A stretch of 42,103 nucleotides of DNA from Deltaproteobacteria bacterium. Lineage in GTDB: Bacteria; Bdellovibrionota_C; UBA2361; JAGFJO01. The position numbers were made by a program, and so were the translations under genes. The notes under the pieces were generated by a model. It was given only the letters and a program-made list of their open reading frames with translations, was not told the DNA's origin and did no database searches. The stretch is from positions 1 to 42,103 of the forward strand of contig JAGFJO010000026.1 of the NCBI GenBank assembly GCA_024102635.1. Reading direction: 5' to 3'. Positions within the stretch are counted from its first letter, which is position 1; the number at the start of each line of letters is the position of its first letter. Shown piece by piece: positions 1-8,120 of the stretch.

Positions 1-1
1 C

Positions 2-805
2 GCACTTGCCGCCTCGTATAGGCACAAGAGATGGAAGGAGAAGAGGCGCGGTGAACGAATAGTGCTTGAGGAGGATAAAGCGCGTTCTATAAGGGAGATT
101 GTTCTTGGAAGCCCATCGTCAGGGCCGCAAGAGAGATGGCTGCCGTTCCCTTCAATCTGTGAGGCGCTAGCGGAGCTTGAAATTCGCTCTCCGCGGCAGG
201 TCGTGCTGGCGCCCGCAGAGAGGGTCACCAAGGAGCATCTTCGCGGATTCTCGTACCCTTTGGTTCTAAAACTTCTCTCCTCTGAGATCATTCACAAAAC
301 CGAAGTCGGCGGAGTAATTCTTGGGATCCGTGATTTTCAGGATCTCGAGCGAGCGCTGCGGCGGCTCAAAGCCGCAACGGCGGCGCTCCCCGGACATGTT
401 GATGGCTATCTTGTACAGGAAGAGATACAGGACGGTGTAGAAGCGTTTGTCGGAGTAGCGCCCGATCCGACTTTTGGTCCGCTATTAATGTGCGGTATCG
501 GAGGAACACAGGTTGAGCTGCTTAAAGATATCGCATTTTCTGTCGTGCCGGTCACCGACTCGCGAGCGGAGGAGATGATAGGGAGCCTTAAAGCCAAGGC
601 GCTTCTTGAAGGCTTTCGGGGAGCGCCATCGCTTGATAAAGAGGCGCTTGTCGAGATCATTCTTAAAACTTCTGCGTTGGTAGAGGCGGTGCCTGAGGTC
701 TCCGAGATCGATTTTAATCCTATAAAGGTTCTGCCTCGCGGTGAGGGTGCGGTTGTTGTGGATGCGCGCGTGCGGTTTGCCGCCGATGATTCGCGGCGTT
801 CTTAG
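2..805 (+). CDS. Acyl-CoA synthetase (ADP-forming), C-terminal ATP-grasp part, 5' end outside window
   Basis: This is the C-terminal ATP-grasp (beta-subunit-like) portion of an NDP-forming acyl-CoA synthetase, which interconverts acyl-CoA + ADP + Pi with acid + CoA + ATP. The frame is open from the window edge through the possible GTG at 62, and the upstream residues (ALAASYRHKRWKEKRRGER) resemble the linker found between the alpha and beta parts of single-chain enzymes. I therefore read it as the 3' end of a fused gene rather than a complete small protein. Seen motifs are YPLVLKLLSSEIIHKTEVGG near the ATP-grasp start and a closing SEIDFNPI, both typical of the ATP-grasp_5 family. The substrate cannot be told. 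The next gene starts 26 bases downstream on the same strand, so the two are probably cotranscribed. Confidence 0.85.
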   Translation, partial: ALAASYRHKRWKEKRRGERIVLEEDKARSIREIVLGSPSSGPQERWLPFPSICEALAELEIRSPRQVVLAPAERVTKEHLRGFSYPLVLKLLSSEIIHKTEVGGVILGIRDFQDLERALRRLKAATAALPGHVDGYLVQEEIQDGVEAFVGVAPDPTFGPLLMCGIGGTQVELLKDIAFSVVPVTDSRAEEMIGSLKAKALLEGFRGAPSLDKEALVEIILKTSALVEAVPEVSEIDFNPIKVLPRGEGAVVVDARVRFAADDSRRS

Positions 806-831
806 GCTAAGCTAATACATAAGGAGGGGAA

Positions 832-1599
832 ATGGGCCGGGTCAGCAATAAAGTCGCGGTAGTAACAGGCGGAGCGCTTGGAATCGGCCGTGCCGCATGC
901 GTTATGCTTGGAGCCGAGGGAGCTTCGGTGGCGGTAACTGATATACTTGATGAGCAGGGGCGGGAGGTTGCCGAACTTATAAACAGCTCAGGGGGCAGGG
1001 CCGCTTATTGGCATCTTGAAGTTACCGACGAGGCGCAGATAAAAAGCGCATTTTCAGAGATTGAAAAGCAATTCGGGCCGATCTCTATCCTGGTGAATAA
1101 TGCCGGAATTACCGGAGCCAATAAGCCTACCCACGAACTGACGCAGGAGGAGTGGGACCATGTTATGAACGTAAATGTGAAGGGTGTCTTCCTCTGCACA
1201 AAACACGTTATTGGCTCTATGCGGCGCGCCGGGAGCGGCAGTATTATTAATTTATCTTCAATCTACGGTCTTGTTAGCGCACCGGACATTCCGCCGTACC
1301 ATGCCTCCAAGGGGGCAGTGCGGCTGATGACAAAGACAGATGCCCTCCTTTATGCGAAGGATAAGATTCGAGCCAACTCGATTCATCCGGCTTATATATG
1401 GACTCCGCTGGTTGAAAAGTTCTTAAAGAGTCAGGGGGACGTTACTGAGCTTCGTAAGAAACTGGATACGCTGCATCCGCTGGGGCATGTAGGTGAGCCG
1501 GATGATATAGCGTATGGGATTGTGTATCTTGCGTCTGATGAATCAAAATTTGTGACTGGAAGTGAGTTAGTGATAGATGGCGGATATACTTGCAGGTAA
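832..1599 (+). CDS. Short-chain dehydrogenase/reductase (SDR), classical type
   Basis: This 255-residue protein is a complete classical SDR, the usual family length. It has the cofactor motif TGGALGIG at residues 12-19, an Asp (D37) after the second strand that favours NAD(H) over NADP(H), NNAG at 89-92, and catalytic Ser142/143, Tyr156 and Lys160 (YHASK). The C-terminal GSELVIDGGYT is the normal family ending. A strong ribosome binding site (AAGGAGG at 821-827) sits just before the ATG and fixes the start. It follows the acyl-CoA synthetase closely, so it may act on a hydroxyacyl-CoA or alcohol in the same pathway, but the substrate is not evident. Confidence 0.92.
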   Translation: MGRVSNKVAVVTGGALGIGRAACVMLGAEGASVAVTDILDEQGREVAELINSSGGRAAYWHLEVTDEAQIKSAFSEIEKQFGPISILVNNAGITGANKPTHELTQEEWDHVMNVNVKGVFLCTKHVIGSMRRAGSGSIINLSSIYGLVSAPDIPPYHASKGAVRLMTKTDALLYAKDKIRANSIHPAYIWTPLVEKFLKSQGDVTELRKKLDTLHPLGHVGEPDDIAYGIVYLASDESKFVTGSELVIDGGYTCR

Positions 1600-1626
1600 T
1601 ATTCAACGCAAGCTAATCGAAATTTC

Positions 1627-3666
1627 TTATTGTGCTGCTGAGAGCGGCTGTGCCTCCTTGGACCCGTAGCGGTAGAGGGCGATCGATTTTAGTCCCTTCT
1701 CCCACGAACTCATATAGCAGGAGTAGAATTCCCGCCACTCTGAATCGTGGGGATATACGATGGTCTTTGAGATGCCTCCCGATATTAAGGGCTGAACGGC
1801 TGCTACCATCGAGATCTGTGCTTCAGGTGATATTGCGCGCGAAGCTCTACCCGAGGAGACAACACAGTCAAATATCGGGAGGTGCTCCTCTTTTAGTCCC
1901 GGTGCTCTCTCAATTGAGGCATGCGATTCAACATGCGCCGAAATCGCATTTATGGACTCTTGTGAGTATCCAAGGTTCTTGAGCGCATCTTTATATGCCC
2001 GGTTTTTGATCTGAAAAGCAGCGCCACTTGCCAGTAGTTTAGTTTTAACTAGAGCATACTCGGGCTCAATGCCTGTGGTATCGCAATCCATAAAGAGCGA
2101 TATAGTGCCTGTAGGGGCTATGGCGCTAACTTGCGCATTGCGGAAGCCATGCAATCTTCCCTCGCTCATGGCATCCTCCCATAGCTTAAGTTGAGTGGTG
2201 TACATGGCTCGCGGGACTTTCCGAGAATCGATCTCTCTTGCGTTGTCACGGTGCATGGAGATTACCTTCAACATGCTGGTGCTGTTCTCTTGATACCCCT
2301 CAAAGGGACCGCGCTGAGCAGCCATGCGGGCGCTTGTCAGGTAGGCCTGCGCGCTCATTAACGATGCAAGCGAAGCGGCGTAAGCTCTTGCGCTCTTCGA
2401 GTCGTAAGGGATCCCGAGCGTCATAAGAAGCGCTCCCAGATTTGAGAATCCGAGCCCTAAAGGTCTTAGCCTGCGGGTGGTTGCAGCAATATCATTACTC
2501 GGATAAGAGGAGCGGTCGATCAGTATTTCTTGTGCAGCTATCAGGAGCGAGACCGCACGCAGAAACTCATCGACCTGAAAGTGCCGGCCTGCGCTCAAAA
2601 ATCTCATCAGATTGAGGCTTGCAAGATTACAAGCGCAATTGTCGACGAAGAGAAACTCGCCGCACGGGTTGCTTCCACCGATTTCGCCGCTCGTGGGACA
2701 GGTATGCCAGCGGTTGACGGTATCCTTGAAGTGTAGGCCGAGATCGCCCACCGCGTGAGCGCAAAACGCAATAAGCTCAAGAAGAGATCGGGCGCCAAAT
2801 GTATCGCTAACTTTCCCCTGGGTTACAAGGCGAGTTGAGAACGGAGCATCCTCGACAGCCGCCCGCATAAATGAATCATCGACGCGGACACTTAGGTTAG
2901 AGTTTCGAAAGGGTGAGCTTTCAGCCGGCGAGCTATCCATCCAAGGCAGGGAAGGGAAACGGAGCCGGGCCTCGCGACGATCTTGCTGCGAGAGCTTTGC
3001 AGTTACGAACTCCAAGATATCGGGATGAGTCGCATCAAGAATCTGCATCTTAGCTGCGCGCCGCATTGCACCGCCCGACTGAATGACGGCTGCCCATGTA
3101 TCGTAGGCACGCATAAAAGAGACCGGGCCAGAGGCTAGTCCTCCGGCGCTAAGCTCCTCACGTGAAGACCTGATGCGCGAGAGGTTGCTCCCCGCACCTG
3201 AGCCGTGCTTAAAAATCTTGGCCTCCGTGCGCTGAAGTTCAAGCAATGCATCGAGCGAGTCATCCGCCGCCACGATAAAACATGCGCTGCTCTGCGGCGC
3301 CGGGTCTAGTCCGACATTGAACCAGACAGGAGAATTGAAAGCGGCTCTCTGGGTGACCAGAAGCCGGGCAAGCTCATTTCGAAAGATACGAGATTCCGCC
3401 GGAGTATGGTAGCCATCTTCAAAACTCCAGCGGCTTATTGTTTCTACAACCCTTGTGATCAAATGTCGAACGCTGCTTTCGCGCGATGCGCCGTCCTGCG
3501 AGCCGGAAAAGTATCTATAGGCTGCAATGGTCACTGCGACATCGCTCCAGGAGTCTGGCGCTTCTACGCCGAGCTGCCGAAAGACAAGCTCGCCGGCCGC
3601 ATTGCGCAGCTCGCAATTACGCCTTGACCACCGCACGGATGATAGAGGGTCGGGTTCGCTTGACAT
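1627..3666 (-). CDS. nrdJ: Adenosylcobalamin-dependent (class II) ribonucleotide reductase, short form
   Basis: This enzyme reduces ribonucleotides to deoxyribonucleotides using a thiyl radical generated from coenzyme B12. Family landmarks are AAFNSPVWFNVG, SSACFI with Cys129, GSGAGSNLSRIRSS, GGAMRRAAKM, NPCGE with Cys335, ACNLASLNL with Cys346, DCDTTGIEPEYALVK and a closing ALYRYGSKEAQPL. Cys335 and Cys346 are 11 apart, as are the thiyl-radical Cys and one disulfide Cys in Thermotoga NrdJ; Cys129 would be the disulfide partner. The chain ends at residue 679, just after the barrel. Most class II enzymes continue for 100 or more residues and carry a C-terminal Cys pair that re-reduces the active site, and that tail is absent here. 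The neighbouring gene on the other strand ends only 27 bases away, so no room for it remains. Confidence 0.9.
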   Translation of the reverse strand: MSSEPDPLSSVRWSRRNCELRNAAGELVFRQLGVEAPDSWSDVAVTIAAYRYFSGSQDGASRESSVRHLITRVVETISRWSFEDGYHTPAESRIFRNELARLLVTQRAAFNSPVWFNVGLDPAPQSSACFIVAADDSLDALLELQRTEAKIFKHGSGAGSNLSRIRSSREELSAGGLASGPVSFMRAYDTWAAVIQSGGAMRRAAKMQILDATHPDILEFVTAKLSQQDRREARLRFPSLPWMDSSPAESSPFRNSNLSVRVDDSFMRAAVEDAPFSTRLVTQGKVSDTFGARSLLELIAFCAHAVGDLGLHFKDTVNRWHTCPTSGEIGGSNPCGEFLFVDNCACNLASLNLMRFLSAGRHFQVDEFLRAVSLLIAAQEILIDRSSYPSNDIAATTRRLRPLGLGFSNLGALLMTLGIPYDSKSARAYAASLASLMSAQAYLTSARMAAQRGPFEGYQENSTSMLKVISMHRDNAREIDSRKVPRAMYTTQLKLWEDAMSEGRLHGFRNAQVSAIAPTGTISLFMDCDTTGIEPEYALVKTKLLASGAAFQIKNRAYKDALKNLGYSQESINAISAHVESHASIERAPGLKEEHLPIFDCVVSSGRASRAISPEAQISMVAAVQPLISGGISKTIVYPHDSEWREFYSCYMSSWEKGLKSIALYRYGSKEAQPLSAAQ

Positions 3667-3788
3667 GCTACATTTTTAAGCAGCCGCGGACACCAGCGTG
3701 TGTTTTTTTGTATGATGGTGCGCATCAGGATTGCTCTTGTAAGAGGCCAGGCGGTTAAAGTGAATAAAAATTATTTAGCTCCGGATCG

Positions 3789-3815
3789 TTAATGATCCTG
3801 ATTTATAGCCGACCC
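3789..3815 (+). promoter_or_regulatory. Candidate sigma-28 (FliA-type) flagellin promoter
   Basis: TTAATGAT, an 11-base spacer and GCCGACCC resemble the sigma-28 consensus (TAAAGTTT, N11, GCCGATAA). The -10 part matches in its first five bases and the -35 part matches half. It lies about 175 bases before the flagellin start, which is a plausible position for a leader-bearing flagellin transcript. This is a pattern match only. Confidence 0.35.
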
Positions 3816-3862
3816 TTGTATGTACTTAGAGAATATCTATTCGCCAAATTCCCAAAGAAAGG

Positions 3863-3880
3863 CCGGCACTTAAATGCCGG
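3863..3880 (+). other. Inverted repeat in the flagellin leader
   Basis: CCGGCA and TGCCGG form a perfect 6-bp stem with a 6-base loop. It is followed at a distance by a T-rich stretch ending around 3903. It lies between the candidate promoter and the flagellin start, so it could be a leader hairpin (attenuator or mRNA-stability element) or an operator. Otherwise the 324 bases between nrdJ and the flagellin hold no gene that I can support. Confidence 0.4.
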
Positions 3881-3990
3881 AGCAGTACCTCTTTATCTTT
3901 TTTCTCAATAAAATCCGCTAAATAATCGATTTCCGATCCAGGAGTAATCTATCCGGAAAGCCCAGGAAGGGCCCGGTAGTATTAAGAACT

Positions 3991-5889
3991 GTGGTTAAGA
4001 TCGGAAGTAACATAGCCTCTTTAAGCGCCCAAAGGCGGGTAAACGAGACCTCGACGTCGCTTTCTAAGACGTTCGAGCGCCTGTCGTCAGGAATGCGGAT
4101 AAACTCCGCCAGCGACGACGCGGCGGGGCTATCTATAGCCGAGAGCCTTAGGTCCGATAAGAGGGTCTATACCCAGGCGATAAGAAACTTAAATGACGGA
4201 CTTAGCCTTCTTAATATCGCAGACGGTGCTATTCAGCAGCTCTCGTTAGTTGCCACGCGTCTTAAGGAATTGGCAGAGCAGGCTGCAAACGGAGTTTACG
4301 GAACTAAGCAGAGAGCCGCGCTTGATTCCGAGGCGCAAGCATTATCAAGAGAGTATTTCAGAATCGTACAAAGCACGGAGTTTAACGATCAGAAACTCTT
4401 CGCGGGAAGTTTTGGCGAACTGAGGCTGCAAACCGGATATGGAATTGATGGAGGGATTCAATCAGCTCTCGGCGGCGCTATTGGTACAGGAAGCTTTGCC
4501 GGCGCAACTAGCTATGTAACTCAGAGCACTGGTTCCACGTCTGCCTACTTGGGCGATCTTAACGGAGATGGAATACTCGACCTGGTGAGTGCCGGCAGCA
4601 GCGGTGTCTCAGGTTCCATTTCGGTTATGCTCGGCACAGGAAGCGGTACGTTCGGAAGTTCTATGTCGTTCGCCGCGATGGCCGGCGGCAATTTCAATGC
4701 TGCCACACTTGGAGATATCAATGGTGATGGCATTCTAGATCTGGTAGCTGCAGGGACTACCGGTGCAGACGGCTTCGTGGAAGTGCGCCTCGGAAGAGGG
4801 GATGGCACCTTTGATGTTGCGATATCGTACGGGGATCCAGAACAAAGCTATGACGTTGTATTAGGTGACCTAAATGGTGATGGAGTCCTTGATCTAGTCT
4901 CCACGGGAAATAACAGCATTACAACGATTAGGATCGGAAAGGGGGATGGAACCTTTGGTGCAGGTACGTCCTTCTCAGACGGACTAGCCGCCCCCTCATT
5001 GAAGATGTCGTTAGGGGATATTGATGGAGACGGCATCCTAGATATGGTAACTACAGGATTTGGCGGCGCTATTGTAAGATTTGGAAACGGGGACGGTTCA
5101 TTCCGCGCCGGAGCGTCCTATACGATGGGGCATATCTACTCTACCGATGTTACATTGCGTGACATAAATGGAGATGGAGTTCTTGATCTTATTGCCGCTG
5201 GACAGAGCGGGGGCAATTTTGGCAGCGCGACGATTAGGCTTGGTGCGGGTGATGGCACCTTCGGCAGCGCTATGTCTTATACTACCGAGGGTACGGCGTC
5301 CGCAGCAGTTGCTTTAGGCGATCTTAACGGCGATGGAATCCTTGACCTTGTCACTACCGGTTTGGCGGGTGCTGCGGGGTATACGACAGTAAGGTTAGGG
5401 AGCGGCGACGGTTCATTTGGAGCCGCTGTATCGTATGCCGCCGAGAGCGGGTCCTCCGCCGACGTGGCGCTTGGCGATCTTGATGGTGACGGGGTACTTG
5501 ATCTTGTGACAACCGGAACGGGTGGCGGAAGTGGACGAGCCACTGTCCGGTTGGCCTCTGTGACAACGGGCATTTCACCGCTTCTTGAGTTCCGGCTTAC
5601 CTCCCGCGCCGATGCTCTTCAAGCTCTTTCGCAGTTTACAAATACACTGAATAATCTTGCAGAGCAGCGCGGCATTATAGGGGCATTTCAATCTAGGGTA
5701 CAGTTTGCTGCGCAGAATCTGCAAACTATAACCGAGAACCTGGCAGCAGCGGCAAGTAGAATTACAGATGTCGATGTTGCAAGCGAATCTGCTGAGCTAA
5801 TAAGAACTCAGCTCCTGAGGCAGGCCGCGGCAGCTGTACTGTCCCAAGCAAATCAGCAGCCGGCACTAGCATTACAGCTACTAACTTAA
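3991..5889 (+). CDS. Flagellin with a seven-repeat FG-GAP/VCBS beta-propeller insert
   Basis: This 632-residue flagellin would polymerise into the flagellar filament after export. The N-terminal D0/D1 region (about 1-150) has the classical ERLSSGMRINSASDDAAGLSI and LNDGLSLLNIADGA stretches. The C-terminal region (about 540-632) has SRITDVDVASESAEL and ends QANQQPALALQLL. Between them, where most flagellins have a variable D2/D3 domain, lie seven FG-GAP/VCBS repeats with GD(L/I)(N/D)GDG(I/V)LD motifs starting at residues 188, 241, 292, 342, 390 (R instead of G), 443 and 495. The start is a GTG; the AGGAAGG at 3964-3970 is too far away to be a normal ribosome binding site, but alignment with flagellin N-termini supports this GTG. 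No other flagellar assembly gene is in the window. It is unusual but looks intact and functional. Confidence 0.93.
   Translation: MVKIGSNIASLSAQRRVNETSTSLSKTFERLSSGMRINSASDDAAGLSIAESLRSDKRVYTQAIRNLNDGLSLLNIADGAIQQLSLVATRLKELAEQAANGVYGTKQRAALDSEAQALSREYFRIVQSTEFNDQKLFAGSFGELRLQTGYGIDGGIQSALGGAIGTGSFAGATSYVTQSTGSTSAYLGDLNGDGILDLVSAGSSGVSGSISVMLGTGSGTFGSSMSFAAMAGGNFNAATLGDINGDGILDLVAAGTTGADGFVEVRLGRGDGTFDVAISYGDPEQSYDVVLGDLNGDGVLDLVSTGNNSITTIRIGKGDGTFGAGTSFSDGLAAPSLKMSLGDIDGDGILDMVTTGFGGAIVRFGNGDGSFRAGASYTMGHIYSTDVTLRDINGDGVLDLIAAGQSGGNFGSATIRLGAGDGTFGSAMSYTTEGTASAAVALGDLNGDGILDLVTTGLAGAAGYTTVRLGSGDGSFGAAVSYAAESGSSADVALGDLDGDGVLDLVTTGTGGGSGRATVRLASVTTGISPLLEFRLTSRADALQALSQFTNTLNNLAEQRGIIGAFQSRVQFAAQNLQTITENLAAAASRITDVDVASESAELIRTQLLRQAAAAVLSQANQQPALALQLLT
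4483..5556 (+). repeat. Seven FG-GAP/VCBS repeats (predicted seven-bladed propeller)
   Basis: Seven protein repeats of 48-53 residues occupy about residues 165-522 of the flagellin. Each has a Ca-binding DxNxDGxxD-type loop (D189, N191, D193 and D197 in the first). They are separated by GxGDGTF...SY-type segments, one of which (GTGSFAGATSY at residue 165) precedes repeat 1. The last repeat ends after its inner strands (ATVRLA). That arrangement is what a circularly closed propeller needs, with the N-terminal strand completing the last blade. DNA-level identity between repeats is only moderate, so they are not recent tandem duplications. Confidence 0.85.
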
Positions 5890-5942
5890 TGGCTCACTGT
5901 CGCTAATGATCTGATAGCGGAATCCTCTCAGTTTGAATCAGA

Positions 5943-7904
5943 TTATCTTTTCTTAAGCAGTGCGTCGATGCGCGGCTCAAGCTCCAGCTTAGTTTTTATC
6001 GCTTCTGCTTTTAGCTTTTCAACTTCCGTCAGGAATTTATCGGCAGGGGTGTTGCCTAGCCGGAAGGAGAGAAGCACATCGTGATCAAAGCACGGGAAGT
6101 CCTTAAGTATTAGAAGGATCTCTTTCGCCATCCTCTCATCGCTTAGGCCGCGGTGATCCTCATGAGGCCGCAGGTTCGGCGCCTCGCCCCAGAGAGTGGA
6201 GATAAGGGATGAAAGGAAGATCATCTGGCTGGCTTCCGCATACTGCTTCGCAATCTGGTCAAGCTCCTTATCCGGAGTTTTTAGGTCTAGCCAGCTTTTG
6301 CCATGACGGTGAGAGACCAAGGCTTCCCTGGTATAGAAATAAAGGTCCGCATAGGCAGAGGGCTCGCCTTTAACCTGTACAGGGGGAAAGTGGCGCACCT
6401 CACCTACTTTGCTTGCATATCTCCCCTCCCTGGAAGCGATTCTCACGTCAGGAAAATACTGCCCGAGCTCCTTCCTTCGCCACTCCATATATTTTACTGC
6501 TTCAAGAGCATATTCATGGCGCGTAAAGTCCGCTGCAAGAAGAGCTGCTGCTGCCGCTGCGCGCTTCTCGTCGTTCCATGCCCCCGTTACTGAGATCCCC
6601 AGCTCGGTACGGACCCTCTCCCTTACTGTCACGAGCGCCTGAAATGGATCCTCACTTTTGCCGGGCGCAGAATATGGGTCCACTTTTTCTGCCGGTTTAC
6701 ATTCGTCGCATAATGCCTTATCGACACCTGCAAGAACTCCGAGCGAAAAATGCAGAGCAGCCAGCCGCAGCTCCTGGGAGCGTTCCCAATCTGCGGCGGT
6801 CTTCAGCTTGCCGGGCCCTCCCAGCTCCGATGCGCTGCGGCCTGTGAGAGCATGGCGCAGCGCCGAGCATACAAAAACCTCTCCGCTTTTTGGCTGCATC
6901 TCTTGCCCGGTTTTACCCGACCGTTCACCGTTAACGACCGATAAGAATAGCAAGGCGGCATTTGCCGCCTCTTCACGCCGCTCATCAGGGGTCTTGGAGC
7001 TAAGTAGAGCGTTGCCGCAAAGAGGTCCGAGTAGTTGTCCTAGAAGCAGATCTGCATCCGGACTGCCTATATACTTTCTGCTTGCATCTGTTAGTAGATC
7101 GCTTTGCGGCGCTGTGATCTCAAAGGCCAGGCAGAGGCGCCGCACTGCCTGAAACGTCTCCCGGTCGAGGCTATCTCCTTTTCTCATGAAGAGAGCCGTG
7201 GCATAGTTCAGAGCCGATTCAAATAGCTCCGGATTTGCAGCGAGCTTAGAGCTGGAGGATATTCGCGAATAAAAATGCTCTATTCTGCTTAGGACCGACT
7301 CTTCCGGGCAGCTTAAAACCTGCTCTCCATAGAGCCGTGCGGCCTGCTGCAGGATCATCGGACTTTGAAATGCCTCGCTCCAAAGAATATCGCCTAAAAG
7401 CGAGCGAGTAGAGTATTCCAGTTCATTCCTCTCCGGATGCCCGGGCCCCATCATGCCTATTCGCTCAATAAGGGCCGCATGGAGAGTCAATACGTTCTCT
7501 GCGATGAAAAGTTCCTTTGTTTCGGGCGGTAGCTTTTTGTAGAAGGAGTGAACATTCAACTCATAAATGGCGAGGTGCTGCGCGGTCTTGAGCTCCTCGA
7601 AGGAAAAGTCAGGCGATTCTTTCAATGCTTGGCGGTAGTGAGAAAGTTTTTCTTTCAAGCTCTCGCTCCATACGATTGCGTCCTTTGGACTCTCATCCGC
7701 AAGCGAGCAGATCTCGCCTAGCAATTTCATCCGCTCGGAACGGGAAAGGGCAGCGCCCTCAAGCGGTGCAGTTTGGGAGAGGGGAGTAAGTAGAGGACCC
7801 GGCTCTTCGGCCTTTGAAACCGCGGCGGGTAAAGAAAGGCTTGCCAAAAGCCCGAGCGTCACCGCTGTGCTGCTTCTTTTGTCGTTAAATGCCGTGGCCG
7901 CCAT
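5943..7904 (-). CDS. Large secreted protein of unknown function
   Basis: I do not recognise this 653-residue protein. It starts with a polar stretch, then a hydrophobic segment ending in SLPAAVSKA at about residues 15-32, which looks like a cleavable signal peptide, so it is probably periplasmic or exported. The rest is rich in Leu, Ala, Glu and Lys and appears mostly alpha-helical, with no obvious repeat, metal motif or catalytic signature. Four cysteines lie in the middle third, two of them as CDEC. The ATG is preceded by a weak GAG-type ribosome binding site. It converges with the propeller flagellin gene, with about 50 bases between the stops, and no functional link can be claimed. Confidence 0.75.
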   Translation of the reverse strand: MAATAFNDKRSSTAVTLGLLASLSLPAAVSKAEEPGPLLTPLSQTAPLEGAALSRSERMKLLGEICSLADESPKDAIVWSESLKEKLSHYRQALKESPDFSFEELKTAQHLAIYELNVHSFYKKLPPETKELFIAENVLTLHAALIERIGMMGPGHPERNELEYSTRSLLGDILWSEAFQSPMILQQAARLYGEQVLSCPEESVLSRIEHFYSRISSSSKLAANPELFESALNYATALFMRKGDSLDRETFQAVRRLCLAFEITAPQSDLLTDASRKYIGSPDADLLLGQLLGPLCGNALLSSKTPDERREEAANAALLFLSVVNGERSGKTGQEMQPKSGEVFVCSALRHALTGRSASELGGPGKLKTAADWERSQELRLAALHFSLGVLAGVDKALCDECKPAEKVDPYSAPGKSEDPFQALVTVRERVRTELGISVTGAWNDEKRAAAAAALLAADFTRHEYALEAVKYMEWRRKELGQYFPDVRIASREGRYASKVGEVRHFPPVQVKGEPSAYADLYFYTREALVSHRHGKSWLDLKTPDKELDQIAKQYAEASQMIFLSSLISTLWGEAPNLRPHEDHRGLSDERMAKEILLILKDFPCFDHDVLLSFRLGNTPADKFLTEVEKLKAEAIKTKLELEPRIDALLKKR

Positions 7905-8120
7905 TAGATCTCAACTATAAATGTGGCATGAGTATTAACAAAGTGGTTTGTTAGAATACTATCTCGCTACTCAGACTCGTGGAGGTGCAACCGCCGTTTC
8001 AGCAAAAATGAGGGTGACGGATTGACCCGGCGATAGTAAAGGTTATTATCCGGGCAGAGGCAGAGTATGGCGCCGCCATGACATAGGGGGTGCAAGAACA
8101 GTATATGAGGGTAGTTTAAG

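Noticed and set aside
62..805. A complete 247-residue ATP-grasp protein starting at the GTG at 62
   Set aside because: The frame is open to the window edge and the preceding residues fit the linker of a fused acyl-CoA synthetase, so the gene is cut by the window.
3863..3880. The leader hairpin as a sigma-54 site (GGCAC...GC)
   Set aside because: The spacing is 9 instead of 10 bases and the TTGC half is missing; the symmetry fits a hairpin better.
4545..5578. Ser/Pro-rich minus-strand frames under the propeller flagellin
   Set aside because: They repeat in step with the FG-GAP motifs on the opposite strand and lack starts with ribosome binding sites.
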